Shown here in pieces: positions 54,037 to 62,979 of a stretch of DNA of 64,000 nt (positions within the stretch are counted from its first letter, which is position 1; each line of letters begins with the position of its first letter). Made by a program: the position numbers and the translations under genes. Under the pieces are notes generated by a model. That model had not been told where the DNA came from and did not search any database. It saw nothing but the letters and a program-made list of their open reading frames with translations. The DNA is from CAWDYA01 sp963806495 (GTDB lineage Bacteria; Acidobacteriota; Polarisedimenticolia; JACPZX01; DASXTC01): NCBI GenBank assembly GCA_963806495.1, contig CAWDYA010000002.1, positions 124,001 through 188,000 on the forward strand, written 5' to 3'.

Positions 54037-55015
54037 TCAGACCGGCCGGCTCCGTTTGAGGCCCTCGCCCACCAGATTGAACGCGGCCACCGTGACCGCG
54101 ACCATCAAGCCCGGAAAGAGCATCATCCACCACGCCCGGGTGTGATCCGCCGCCGAGGCAATCATCTGCCCCCAGGTCGGAGCGGGCGGCTGAACTCCCA
54201 TCCCGAGAAACGACAGGGACGCCTCGGCCACGACCGCCGCTCCCGCTCCGAACGCCGCCGAGACGGCGACGGGCCCGATGCCGGCGGGCACCAGGTGCCG
54301 GCCCAGGATGCGAAACGGCCCGGCGCCTGCCGCCCTTGCCGAGAGCGCCAGGTCCGTCCCGGCGAGCCGGAGCACCTCGCCGCGCATGTAGCGGGCGATA
54401 ATCCCCCAACGCGCGAGCCCCACCGCGCCTCCCACCACGAGCAGCGAGCGCAGACCCGTCTCAGGCGCTGCGGTGCCGGTACCTCCACCCGCCGACAGCG
54501 CCATCGCCGAGAGCAGAAGAAGCAGTACCAGCGAGGGGAAGCTGAGCGAGGCTTCGATGAGCCGCGCGAGGACGAGGTCAATCCGGCGGCCACCGTAGCC
54601 CGCGGCGGCCCCGAATCGGGATCCCCAGCAGGAGCGACGTTGCCGTGGCGATGAGCGCCACCAGCAGGGACGGGCGCGTGCCGTGCACGATCCTCGCGAG
54701 CACGTCGCGCCCGAGCTCGTCGGTCCCGAGCCAGTGGGTGCGCCCGGGCGGCGCAAGCCTCCGCTCGAGATCGATACTGAGCGGGCCATGGGGTACCGGG
54801 GGCAGGACCACGAGGGCGCCCTCGTGGTCGGTCGGAAGCGGGGAGACGGGACCGCCGGCCGCGAGTGGCCGCAGAGCCGCCTTCAATGCGGGCAAGCGGA
54901 TTCCGCCGGCGGACATCACGAGCAAGGGAGCCTCGCCGGCGAGAAAGGGCGCGGCCAGGGCGATGAACCCCAGCAGCAACAGCAGCGCCGTCCCCGCGCG
55001 CGCCCGGCGGCTCAT
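54037..55015 (-). CDS. ABC peptide-type transporter permease, OppC/DppC-like (interrupted by one frameshift)
   Basis: This is the second permease of a dipeptide/oligopeptide/nickel-type ABC importer. The first part has an N-terminal helix and THWLGTDELGRDVLARIVHGTRPSLLVAL, the OppC hallmark. The rest continues in another frame with GYGGRRIDLVLARLIEA, the EAA loop ARAAGAGPFRILGRHLVP and LVGEGLKRSRPV at the end. Dropping one base from the CCCC run at 54609-54612 joins them (about 325 residues). The gene converges with larE at a distance of zero bases. It overlaps oppB by 4 bp. Confidence 0.88.
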
Positions 55016-55971
55016 GCTTCGTCACCGAGGGCGTCACCCGAGTGGACACGGGGGTCGGCGGCGCGGTACAGCAGATCCGCCAGCAGCTGCGCCAGCAGGG
55101 TCGCCGCCGCCGTCAGCAGGGCCACCGCCATCACCACCGGATAGTCGCGACGGCTGGCGGCGACGAAGAAGAGGCGCCCCATACCGGGCAGGGCGAAGAT
55201 CGACTCGATCAGCACGCTGCCGCTGACCACCCCCGGCAGCATCAGCCCGGCGAGGGAGATCAGGGGAACCACGGTGTTCATGAGCGCGTGCCCCAGGAGC
55301 ACCCGGCGATCGCCGGCGCCTCTCGCGCGGGCGGCGAGAACATAGGGCTCGGCCATCGCCTCGAGGATGTTGTTGCGGCAGAAACGGATGACGAACCCGA
55401 GGGAGCCGAGCGCGATCGAGAGCGAGGGGAGGACCCAGTACGGTGCGGCGGCGAGTGCCGGAGCCGGACCGGGTCCGAGCACCGGCAGCAGCCCCCACCG
55501 CGCCGCCACCACCTGCTGCAGCACCAGTGCGATCCAGAAGGCCGGAAGGGCATGAACCAGGTACACGAGCCCCGTACCCCCACGGGCCGGCAGCGAGCCC
55601 GGACGCCACGCCGCCAGGATCCCCAGAGGCAGAGCCAGCCCGAGTGTGAGAGCGAAGGCGATCGAGCCGAGCAGGAGGGTGTACGGGACGGCATCCGCGA
55701 CGAGCGCCGAGACCGGCCGGCCGGGCTGGACCGCCAGGGAGACACCCAGATCAAGTCGCCCGAGATCGGCCAGCCAACGGGTGTAGCCTATCGGGATCGG
55801 ATCGCGGGCGTGGCAGCGCTCGAGCCAGGCCTCCATCCCGGCACGGCCGGCCTTGTCGTCGCCACGCTCCGGCTCGCCAGGCGCCAACCGGATCGCGGCG
55901 TAGACCGCCATGGTGACGAGCAGGAGCGTGAGCAGCGAAAGAAGGAGGCGGCGCGCCAGGTATCCGGCCAT
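55012..55971 (-). CDS. ABC peptide-type transporter permease, OppB/DppB-like
   Basis: This is the first permease of the same importer, 319 residues from ATG 55971 (MAGYLARRLLLSLLTLLLVT, with GGAGA upstream). It shows the usual large first loop, then helices, the EAA loop (VLAARARGAGDRRVLLGHALMNTVVPLI) and the signature GVVSGSVLIESIFALPGMGRLFF. The open frame continues 400 bp upstream into the binding-protein gene, but that extension is a shadow. The loop between helices 1 and 2 is shorter than in E. coli OppB, consistent with a divergent member. Confidence 0.92.
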   Translation of the reverse strand: MAGYLARRLLLSLLTLLLVTMAVYAAIRLAPGEPERGDDKAGRAGMEAWLERCHARDPIPIGYTRWLADLGRLDLGVSLAVQPGRPVSALVADAVPYTLLLGSIAFALTLGLALPLGILAAWRPGSLPARGGTGLVYLVHALPAFWIALVLQQVVAARWGLLPVLGPGPAPALAAAPYWVLPSLSIALGSLGFVIRFCRNNILEAMAEPYVLAARARGAGDRRVLLGHALMNTVVPLISLAGLMLPGVVSGSVLIESIFALPGMGRLFFVAASRRDYPVVMAVALLTAAATLLAQLLADLLYRAADPRVHSGDALGDEA

Positions 55972-55985
55972 CGGGTCTCCTCGCG

Positions 55986-57677
55986 TCAGGGGTATTTCCG
56001 CTCCGCGGCCGGAACCCACCATGCGGATAGCGACGGATACCAGTTCCACAGCCCCGCGGCGGTGATCTCCGGCGTGTGAAACCTCCTGTGGATCGCCACG
56101 ACGGACCCGGGGATGGCGACGAAGGTGCAGGGCTGATCCTCGTGCAGGATCCGCTGGAGCCGTGTCAACTGGTCGGCGGCGAGCGCCGGGTCGAGCGTGT
56201 GACGCGCCTCCTCGGAAATCCGATCGAACGCGGCGCTGCGGTATCCACCGAAATTGAACCCGGACTCGATCCGGGAGGAATGGAAATAGGCGAAGGGGTC
56301 GGGCAGGGGCTCCAGCGACCAGCGGTAGATGGCCGCCTCGAAGCGGTGCTCCCGGATGCGGGGCCGCATCACCGACCATTCCAGCCCCTGGATCCGGACC
56401 TGCACGCCGACGCCGGCCGCGGCGCGCTCCAGCATCGAGGCCAGTTCGCGATGGTTCGGATTGATGCTGGCGTAGAGAAGGGTGAACGACATCGGGCCGT
56501 CGGGCGTGTCTCTCACGCCGTCACCGTCGCGGTCGACGACGCCCGCCTCGTCGAGCAGCCGTGCCGCGGCGTTTGGATCGAATGGGTACGGCTCGAGGCC
56601 CGGATCGCCTCCCCAGAGCGTCGGATCGATCAGGGTGGTCGCGACCCGGTACAGCCCGTGGTGGATCCGATCGACGTACCCCCTGCGATCGAGCAGCAGG
56701 GTCATCGCCCGCCGGACGCGCGCGTCCCGGAACAGACCCCGCGGCTCATCGATGTTCCAGTAGATCATCTCCATGCTGCTGCCGGGATACGACACGACCC
56801 GGAAAGGGAAACGGCCATCGGGCACCGGGTGCTCGGCGACCCAGTCGGTCGTCAGGCCGGCAACGTCGACCACCTCCCGCTCCACCGCCGCCCGGAGCGC
56901 CTCCACGCTGGGGACGATGCGCTGAATGTACCCGTCGAGGTGGGGGCGTCCCCCGAAATAACCGGTGTTCGCCTCGAGCACAATCTCCTGCTGCGGGTCC
57001 CAGCGCACGAATCGGAACGGGCCGGTGCCCACGGGCGCGGTGTCGAGCGGGGAGGCGCCGGCCGGGTCGAACGGGAGATGCTCCGGCATGATGAGGGTCT
57101 CGCGGAAGCCTGGCAGCGCGCCGGCGAACGGCTCGGCGTACGCAATCGTGACGGTGTGATCATCCGGAGCGGCCACCGAGGTCACGGGCCCGTAGTAGAG
57201 ACGGTATCGCTCGCCGCTCGGGTCGATCCGGAGCGCGAGGTCGAGGGTGTACAGCACGTCGGCGGCGGAGAACGGGGCACCGTCATGCCAGGTGACACCG
57301 CGTCGCAGGTGGAACGTCAGCTTCAGCCCGTCCGGCGAGAACTCCCAGGACCGGGCGAGACGTGGGACGAAGTGGAAATCGGCATCGAAGTCAATCAACG
57401 AGTCGCAGACGAGCCGGCAGACCTGCACGGCCGACCGTTCGGTGACCCGCGCGCAGTTGAGAGTGGAGGGCTCGGCGGTGTCACCGAAGACCAGCCAGTC
57501 ACCGTCGTCGGCGGTGGTTGAGGCGCCGGCAGGCGCCACGGAATCCGGTGCGTTGCCGCAGGCGGTGCCTGCCGTCGCCATCAGCGTCAAAACGAGGGCG
57601 GCGATCACCAGACGACGATGAAGCAGGGCGTGGCTCGTCTTCGGGGCCCTCCTATCGAGAGGCGGGAGGGACCTCAA
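55986..57677 (-). CDS. ABC transporter substrate-binding lipoprotein, OppA/DppA family
   Basis: This periplasmic SBP (family 5, peptide/nickel type) of about 563 residues feeds the two permeases downstream. A signal peptide leads to ATAGTACGN, a lipobox-like site with Cys near residue 40. Hallmarks: LVFGDTAEPSTLNCARV, FHLRRGVTWHDGAPFSAADV, VGTGPFRFVRWDP and DARVRRAMTLLLDRRGYVD. The longest frame starts at TTG 57677, overlapping the propeller gene by 26 bp; the true start may be a little downstream. The ligand is unknown. No ATPase genes (oppD/oppF) adjoin. Confidence 0.9.
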   Translation of the reverse strand: MRSLPPLDRRAPKTSHALLHRRLVIAALVLTLMATAGTACGNAPDSVAPAGASTTADDGDWLVFGDTAEPSTLNCARVTERSAVQVCRLVCDSLIDFDADFHFVPRLARSWEFSPDGLKLTFHLRRGVTWHDGAPFSAADVLYTLDLALRIDPSGERYRLYYGPVTSVAAPDDHTVTIAYAEPFAGALPGFRETLIMPEHLPFDPAGASPLDTAPVGTGPFRFVRWDPQQEIVLEANTGYFGGRPHLDGYIQRIVPSVEALRAAVEREVVDVAGLTTDWVAEHPVPDGRFPFRVVSYPGSSMEMIYWNIDEPRGLFRDARVRRAMTLLLDRRGYVDRIHHGLYRVATTLIDPTLWGGDPGLEPYPFDPNAAARLLDEAGVVDRDGDGVRDTPDGPMSFTLLYASINPNHRELASMLERAAAGVGVQVRIQGLEWSVMRPRIREHRFEAAIYRWSLEPLPDPFAYFHSSRIESGFNFGGYRSAAFDRISEEARHTLDPALAADQLTRLQRILHEDQPCTFVAIPGSVVAIHRRFHTPEITAAGLWNWYPSLSAWWVPAAERKYP

Positions 57678-59955
57678 TCGTCGCCGAGTTGCCGGCGGCG
57701 TCGCTCACGCGCACGCTCAGCCGCGCGGAGGCGGGCCCTGCGGGGACATCCACGAGAAACCTCTCCATCGAAGTATCGCAGATGCCGTCCTCACAGGGAA
57801 GTGGCTTCCACGGACCCGATGACCCCGAGGTGGAGTACTCGCCGCGCGCCACGATACCAATCGGGTCGGCAGCCTCGACTCTGGCCACGAGACGTCCCGC
57901 CGGAGCGGCCGCGGTCGAGGGAAGGATCGTCAGACGCGGGGCGGTGTGGTCGACGAGAAAGGTGTCCGATATGAGGGTGGCGTCGAGCATCCGTCGCGGG
58001 CCGTTGGTGGGGGAGTCGTCCACCTCGAGCCGGAGAAGGTATCTCCCTTCGGCGAGATCCGCGTCGGCAAGCGCGTAGGGCTCCGCGGGAATGTCCGTGG
58101 CGATCGGACGGAAGGACGGTTCGTCGGCGCGCCGGAGCGAAATCGACCGCGTCAGGTCGTCGCCGTCCGGATCTCCGGCCATCCAGACCACCCAGCGCGT
58201 GCCGGGCGGCGGCAACGTCCTGTCTTTGTCCTCGGCGCCGGGGGGATCGTCACCGGCCGGTTTCACGGCGGACGCCCCGGTGGCCGGTGGGGTCGCCCCG
58301 GCATGCGGGCCCGGCTTGACGTAGCCCTTCTTCGGTTCCATCACGACGAGGCCATCGATCACCGGTGTGCGGTTTTCGGGCAGCGCGGTGAGGCGGACAT
58401 GCTCCAGCACGGGGACCTCGTCGGTCTTGATGCGGCTCAGCTCGGCCTTCCACTGCAGGTAGCGTCCCGGGGGGCTCTGGATGGCGGAGCCCTCGCTCGT
58501 CGCGGCCGGCTCGGACCAGCCGCTCCAGCTCTCGTCGGGGGCCGGGCGGTTGCCCGAACGGGTGGCGATCTCGATCCGGGTGCCGGGCGGGATGGACGCC
58601 TCCCAGCTCAGCGTGCCCCACGTCGCAGCGCGGCCCGCGTCGTACACCGGCGCCATGTAGGTGCCGGCAGAGACGGTGCCGGTGTCGAGAACGTAGACCC
58701 GGCCCGGATTGCTCGTGCAGGCGTAGAGCCTCCCGTCGGGGTGGGCCAGAAGCGACGTCACCTGCCGCTCGGCGAGGCGGTACAGCGTGGTGGCGGCACC
58801 GTCCTCCTCGAGGTGGTAGATGCGCGCCTCGTCGCCTCCGGTGCCGCCCGTGCCGAAGAACAGACCGCGCCCGACCGCCCAGGCAAGCGAGTACACGCGC
58901 TGCGTGTTCGACTTCCACACCAGCTCCGGCGGCTGACCGGGAGCGATCCGGTAAATCCGCCCTGCGATCCCCTCGCTCTGCTTCGACAGGGAGGGGAGCA
59001 GCTCCCCGAGGTCGATCGTGATCTTGCGGGACAGGTCGGCCTGCTCCTCGAGCACGTTGCCGTCGGGAGCGGGCGTCACCTCAATCGTCAGGTCGCTCTT
59101 CTCGCCGGGCTTGCGCTGCGGCCGCCTCGGCTCCTCGCCGAGAGCCGCCGCATAGATCACGCCGTCAGGGGTGACGACGAGGGCGGGGATCTCCCGCAGA
59201 TCCGTGTCGAGCAGCACCTCCGGCTTTCCCCGGGGCGAGATCCGGTAGACGAGCCCGTCAGGATCGGTTCCCGCGATCAGACTCCCGTCGCGATCGAAGG
59301 CCAGCGACATGATATGAGACTCGTCGCTGTCGAAGAACACGTCGCCGTCCGCCTTGCCCTTCACCTGGTAGATGATCCCACGCTCACCGGTGGCCACGAA
59401 CAGCCGGCCCGAGGGGTCGGCCGCGAGCGCCCACAGATACCGCTCCTCGGGGGCGAACCAGGGCTCCGGCTCCTCGCCGGGACGCAGACGGAAGACAGCG
59501 CCTTCAGGGAATGTGGCGATGTAGAGTTCGCCGGAGGGGGTGACCGCCACGGCGCGCACGCCGAGGTCGTCGGAGTCGAACAGCGGCGTCGCCAATCCCT
59601 TCCGGTCGATCTGCAGCACTTCGCCGCTGTTGCCGGTGCCGAGGTAGAGGTTCCCCCCGGCGTCGAGCCCCGCCGCCCACAGCAGCGGGGGGGCGGCCAG
59701 CGTCGAGGAGGCGGGGAACACCTCCCGCATGGGAACCGAGAGGCTGAGACGTCCATCTCCGGCCCGGGAGATCCCGTCTACCGACTCGCGCTCGCCCGGG
59801 CCGGCCGGCACGCCCTCGTCCGCCGCGGCGCCGGTGCGATGCTCGCGCGCCGGGTATTCCCACGTGATCGGTGAGGAGGCGAGCACGGCGCCATGCACGA
59901 GCAGGATCGTCGCCGCGAGGAAGGCCGCGGGAACCGGGCGCGGAAGGCGCGTCAT
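57652..59955 (-). CDS. Exported beta-propeller protein with C-terminal Ig-like region
   Basis: I do not recognise a named family for this 767-residue protein. A signal peptide (AAFLAATILLVHGAVLASS) is followed by many propeller-type blades (about 85-440) of the form G-x-LYxGTxxxGxVxxI. Examples are GNLYLGTGNSGEVLQID, GELYIATFPEGAVFRL, GRLFVATGERGIIYQV and GRLYACTSNPGRVYVLD. A beta-sandwich region follows and the end resembles Ig-like/fibronectin folds (SARLSVRVSDAAGNSATIEV). It overlaps the S55 gene by 4 bp upstream and the binding-protein gene by 26 bp downstream. A periplasmic or surface scaffold or sensor is likely; no enzyme motif is visible. Confidence 0.78.
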   Translation of the reverse strand: MTRLPRPVPAAFLAATILLVHGAVLASSPITWEYPAREHRTGAAADEGVPAGPGERESVDGISRAGDGRLSLSVPMREVFPASSTLAAPPLLWAAGLDAGGNLYLGTGNSGEVLQIDRKGLATPLFDSDDLGVRAVAVTPSGELYIATFPEGAVFRLRPGEEPEPWFAPEERYLWALAADPSGRLFVATGERGIIYQVKGKADGDVFFDSDESHIMSLAFDRDGSLIAGTDPDGLVYRISPRGKPEVLLDTDLREIPALVVTPDGVIYAAALGEEPRRPQRKPGEKSDLTIEVTPAPDGNVLEEQADLSRKITIDLGELLPSLSKQSEGIAGRIYRIAPGQPPELVWKSNTQRVYSLAWAVGRGLFFGTGGTGGDEARIYHLEEDGAATTLYRLAERQVTSLLAHPDGRLYACTSNPGRVYVLDTGTVSAGTYMAPVYDAGRAATWGTLSWEASIPPGTRIEIATRSGNRPAPDESWSGWSEPAATSEGSAIQSPPGRYLQWKAELSRIKTDEVPVLEHVRLTALPENRTPVIDGLVVMEPKKGYVKPGPHAGATPPATGASAVKPAGDDPPGAEDKDRTLPPPGTRWVVWMAGDPDGDDLTRSISLRRADEPSFRPIATDIPAEPYALADADLAEGRYLLRLEVDDSPTNGPRRMLDATLISDTFLVDHTAPRLTILPSTAAAPAGRLVARVEAADPIGIVARGEYSTSGSSGPWKPLPCEDGICDTSMERFLVDVPAGPASARLSVRVSDAAGNSATIEVPPASR

Positions 59956-61835
59956 TTCCGGATCTCCAGAATGGCCCGTTGATAGCCGCGCACGGCGCTC
60001 GACGTCTCGGCGCTCGCCTCGAGCAGGGCGCGGAAGGGGACGCGCGCGGGGCCGATCTGGCCCGCGCTCGGCTGCAGCAGGACGGATGCCACCGAGGGCG
60101 GGAGGTTCGGCAGACGCTGCCCCGCGATGAGAGCGCCGTTGTCGGGCATGATGACGGTGGCGTAGACCTTCTGGTTCGCACGGATGTGGTTGAGCAGCCA
60201 GACGAGGTGGTCGAGCCCGCGGGGCACGAAATAGGGCGTTCCGCCCACCGCCTCCATGCGGCTCAGCGTCAGGCTGTCACCAACCTGCAGCAGCACCTTT
60301 CCCTCGGGGGCCTCCTTCGGGATCTTGAGGGGGATGTCGACCGTGAGCGGCGTGCTGCGGTAGGGCACGACGCTCACGTGGAGCGGCAGCGTCTCGCCGG
60401 GCCGCGCGGTGTATCGCTCGAGCCAGATCTTGTCGATGCGGGCGGTGCGGCGGTTGTCCTCGTAGTCGAGCAGCAGGTTGATCCCCTGTATCTGCGCCGG
60501 ACGTTCCTCGTTGTTCAGAAGCAGGTAGGTCATGTAGGCGACGGTGCCCGACGTGTAGAGCACCGACTGCTCGCCGGAGAACAGGTTGTCGAGCTTGACG
60601 TCCAGGTCGTCGCTGATCTGTATCCGGGAGCCCTGACGTATTCTCAGGGTGATGTCGCCGACGTTCTTTTCCTCCGAGGAGAGCAGGCTCAGCAGGGAGA
60701 CATGCAGCAGCCCCGGCGTGAGAAGCGGGTCGGGAACGATGTCGAATCTGAAGGAACTGGTCTCGCCGTCGCTGCGCCGCATCTCCACGCGCACCGGGAC
60801 CATCTTCACGTGCTCCCCCTTCATCCCCGCCACGCCGGGGAAGCGGTCCTGCGTGATCGCGCCGACCTCCTCCAGCGGCCCGGCCAGCTTGAATGAGGAA
60901 TCCAGGCTGGGGAAGTTGCCGTAAACGTAGGCGCTTGTCATCGGCATCGCGGTGGCTCCCATGCCGAGCATCGGGTGGCCGAAGCCGAGCACGGCGTTCC
61001 CCTCGGCGTATGTCACCGTTCCGACCGCGGTCACGTCGAGGTCTCCGCGCACCAGGGTCACGCCGAAGGCCGATCCCGCGATGAAGGGAGCTTCGGAGGC
61101 CTTCGTTCCCGCCGCCGCGGCGGCCGGCATCCCTGCGATCACAGGGCGCATCGACATCGCCTCGAACAGCGGGAACCAGGCCCGCGCCACGTCGGGCTGG
61201 AACCCGGAGAATGCGAGCGTGGGCCGCATGGGGCGCAGCGTTCCCGAAAGCGGTCGGGGCAGGGGGGAGGCAAGCGCCGGGTGCGAGCGAAGGAACTCCA
61301 CCATGCGGTCCGGCCAGGCCAGCAGCGAGACGGGCGCGGGCTCGCCGCGGCGCTCCGGCGACAGGGTCAGCGCCGCGCTGGTCCCTTCGGGCAGCTCCAT
61401 GTCCCGCTCGAGCACGCCGAGCATCTCCTCGATCGGCGTGATGCCGCAGATCGGCTCTTTGGCGAACCCCCACGAGTAAGCCACGGCGCCCACGAGCCGG
61501 CCATCGATGTACACGGGGCTCCCGCTCATACCCTCCAGGATGCCGGTGTCGCGCAGCGGGCCCCCGTCGAGCCTCGCCAGCAGGAGGTTCCGTTTCGGCA
61601 GGATGTTGTTCATCCGGGCGATGATCTCCACGGAGAACTCCTCGACCTGAGTCCCCTTGAAGACCGTCCTGCCCACCCCCTTCATGCCGATCTGGACTTC
61701 GTCGAACGGCATGATGTCCACGCCCCCCGCGCGGCTGTCGGCCGTGGCTGCGGACGCCGTCGTCCCGAGGGCGCAGAACGCCAGCATCGCCAGCGAGGCT
61801 CGCCGCAGGAGGTCGCCGAGCTTCATCCGGACCAT
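59952..61835 (-). CDS. SpoIVB peptidase S55 domain protein
   Basis: This exported protein of 627 residues has a signal peptide (LAMLAFCALGTTASAATA). It opens with the S55-type sequence MPFDEVQIGMKGVGRTVFKG and contains GMSGSPVYIDGRLVGAVAYSWG (102-123), which matches the serine motif of SpoIVB. A later GNAVLGFGHPMLG (279-291) may carry the histidine. In B. subtilis SpoIVB the histidine precedes the serine, so the order here looks swapped. The C-terminal 300 residues are beta-rich and unassigned. A role in sporulation is not implied. It overlaps the propeller gene by 4 bp and the GGDEF gene by 13 bp. Confidence 0.83.
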   Translation of the reverse strand: MVRMKLGDLLRRASLAMLAFCALGTTASAATADSRAGGVDIMPFDEVQIGMKGVGRTVFKGTQVEEFSVEIIARMNNILPKRNLLLARLDGGPLRDTGILEGMSGSPVYIDGRLVGAVAYSWGFAKEPICGITPIEEMLGVLERDMELPEGTSAALTLSPERRGEPAPVSLLAWPDRMVEFLRSHPALASPLPRPLSGTLRPMRPTLAFSGFQPDVARAWFPLFEAMSMRPVIAGMPAAAAAGTKASEAPFIAGSAFGVTLVRGDLDVTAVGTVTYAEGNAVLGFGHPMLGMGATAMPMTSAYVYGNFPSLDSSFKLAGPLEEVGAITQDRFPGVAGMKGEHVKMVPVRVEMRRSDGETSSFRFDIVPDPLLTPGLLHVSLLSLLSSEEKNVGDITLRIRQGSRIQISDDLDVKLDNLFSGEQSVLYTSGTVAYMTYLLLNNEERPAQIQGINLLLDYEDNRRTARIDKIWLERYTARPGETLPLHVSVVPYRSTPLTVDIPLKIPKEAPEGKVLLQVGDSLTLSRMEAVGGTPYFVPRGLDHLVWLLNHIRANQKVYATVIMPDNGALIAGQRLPNLPPSVASVLLQPSAGQIGPARVPFRALLEASAETSSAVRGYQRAILEIRK

Positions 61836-62896
61836 CCCTTGCCCTTGATCGTCCGGTCCGGGGCCGGCGCGGACTCCTGTTCCCGAGCGGCGCGGTAGGC
61901 TTCCGGCCGGTGAGCCGTGACGCGGTTGCGCCCCTCGTCCTTGGCTCGCCGCAGGGCCGCTTCGGCGGCGGAGAGCAGCAGACCCTGGGTCGCGGCTCCT
62001 TCTTCCGGGAACGTGGCCACACCGAGGCTTGCGGTGACGCGCGCAGGCTGCGGATCGGAAGGTGCGGAAAGCGTCTCGCCGGCCCGATCGATCATCGTCT
62101 CGACCAGAGTCCGGGCGCGCGAGGCCACCTTGAGCGCCGCCTCCACACCCGTCTCGGGGAGCAGCAGGGCGAACTCCTCGCCGCCGTACCGGGCGGCGAG
62201 ATCCACCTCGCGGACCATGGAGCGCAGGTCGCGCGCGATCTGCTGCAGAAGCCGATCACCCCAGTGGTGCCCGTAGCTCTCGTTGAGCGAGCGGAAACGA
62301 TCGATGTCGAGGAGGACGAGCGAGAGCGGCGAGCCGTAACGCTCGGCGCGCCGGAACTCGCGGGTGAGGACTTCATGGAACACGCTGTGGTTCGGCAGGC
62401 CGGTGAGGCGGTCGACCGTCTCCAGCCCGGCACACCTCCTGGACAGATCGTCGATAGCGGCCGACATCCTCCGGATGGCCGCCAGACGTCTCAGCCGGGC
62501 GAGGATCTCCCGATCGGGGACGTCGGAGTCGACCCAGTCCCAGACACCGGACGTCGGCGAGTGCAAGGCGTCGGCACGCTCGCGCGGGCTCACTCCCTCG
62601 GCGATCACCAGCACCGGCGGCCCCGAAAGGCCGTGGTCGAGGGACGCTGCGACCGGCAGCGTGGCGGTATCGCGCTCGAGCAGGGCCCGCACCGGCTGCC
62701 AGCTCCCCCCGATCTCGATCGCCACGATCGCGTCGTGCTCGGAGAATGCGGCCCCGCGGAGGGACTCGGAGGAACCGAGGGCGGTGGAGCATTCGAAGCC
62801 CATCGCCTCGAGCCGGCGGGCCGCAAGGGACAGACGGGAAGGATCGGGTCCGATGACGAGAACCCGCAGGGGGCTGCCTGATTCCATGGGGCGCAT
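61823..62896 (-). CDS. Diguanylate cyclase (GGDEF) with degenerate receiver-like N-terminus
   Basis: This 357-residue cytoplasmic protein should make cyclic di-GMP. The C-terminal GGDEF domain is complete: DRLTGLPNHSVFHEVL, LLDIDRFRSLNESYGHHWGD, an intact I-site REVD and active loop YGGEEFALLLPE. Residues 10-125 resemble a response-regulator receiver (RVLVIGPDPSRLSLAARRLEAMG), but the usual phosphoacceptor Asp position reads AIEIGG with Glu 61. Phosphorylation control is thus doubtful. It overlaps the start of the S55 gene by 13 bp, so the two are probably co-transcribed. Confidence 0.88.
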   Translation of the reverse strand: MRPMESGSPLRVLVIGPDPSRLSLAARRLEAMGFECSTALGSSESLRGAAFSEHDAIVAIEIGGSWQPVRALLERDTATLPVAASLDHGLSGPPVLVIAEGVSPRERADALHSPTSGVWDWVDSDVPDREILARLRRLAAIRRMSAAIDDLSRRCAGLETVDRLTGLPNHSVFHEVLTREFRRAERYGSPLSLVLLDIDRFRSLNESYGHHWGDRLLQQIARDLRSMVREVDLAARYGGEEFALLLPETGVEAALKVASRARTLVETMIDRAGETLSAPSDPQPARVTASLGVATFPEEGAATQGLLLSAAEAALRRAKDEGRNRVTAHRPEAYRAAREQESAPAPDRTIKGKGWSG

Positions 62897-62979
62897 GACC
62901 TCGCTCGGGCCCGGCCGGAACGGGGGGCCGGACAGGAAGTGACAGTGTTGCGGATGCTCTCCGCCCTGTCAAGCGGGGA

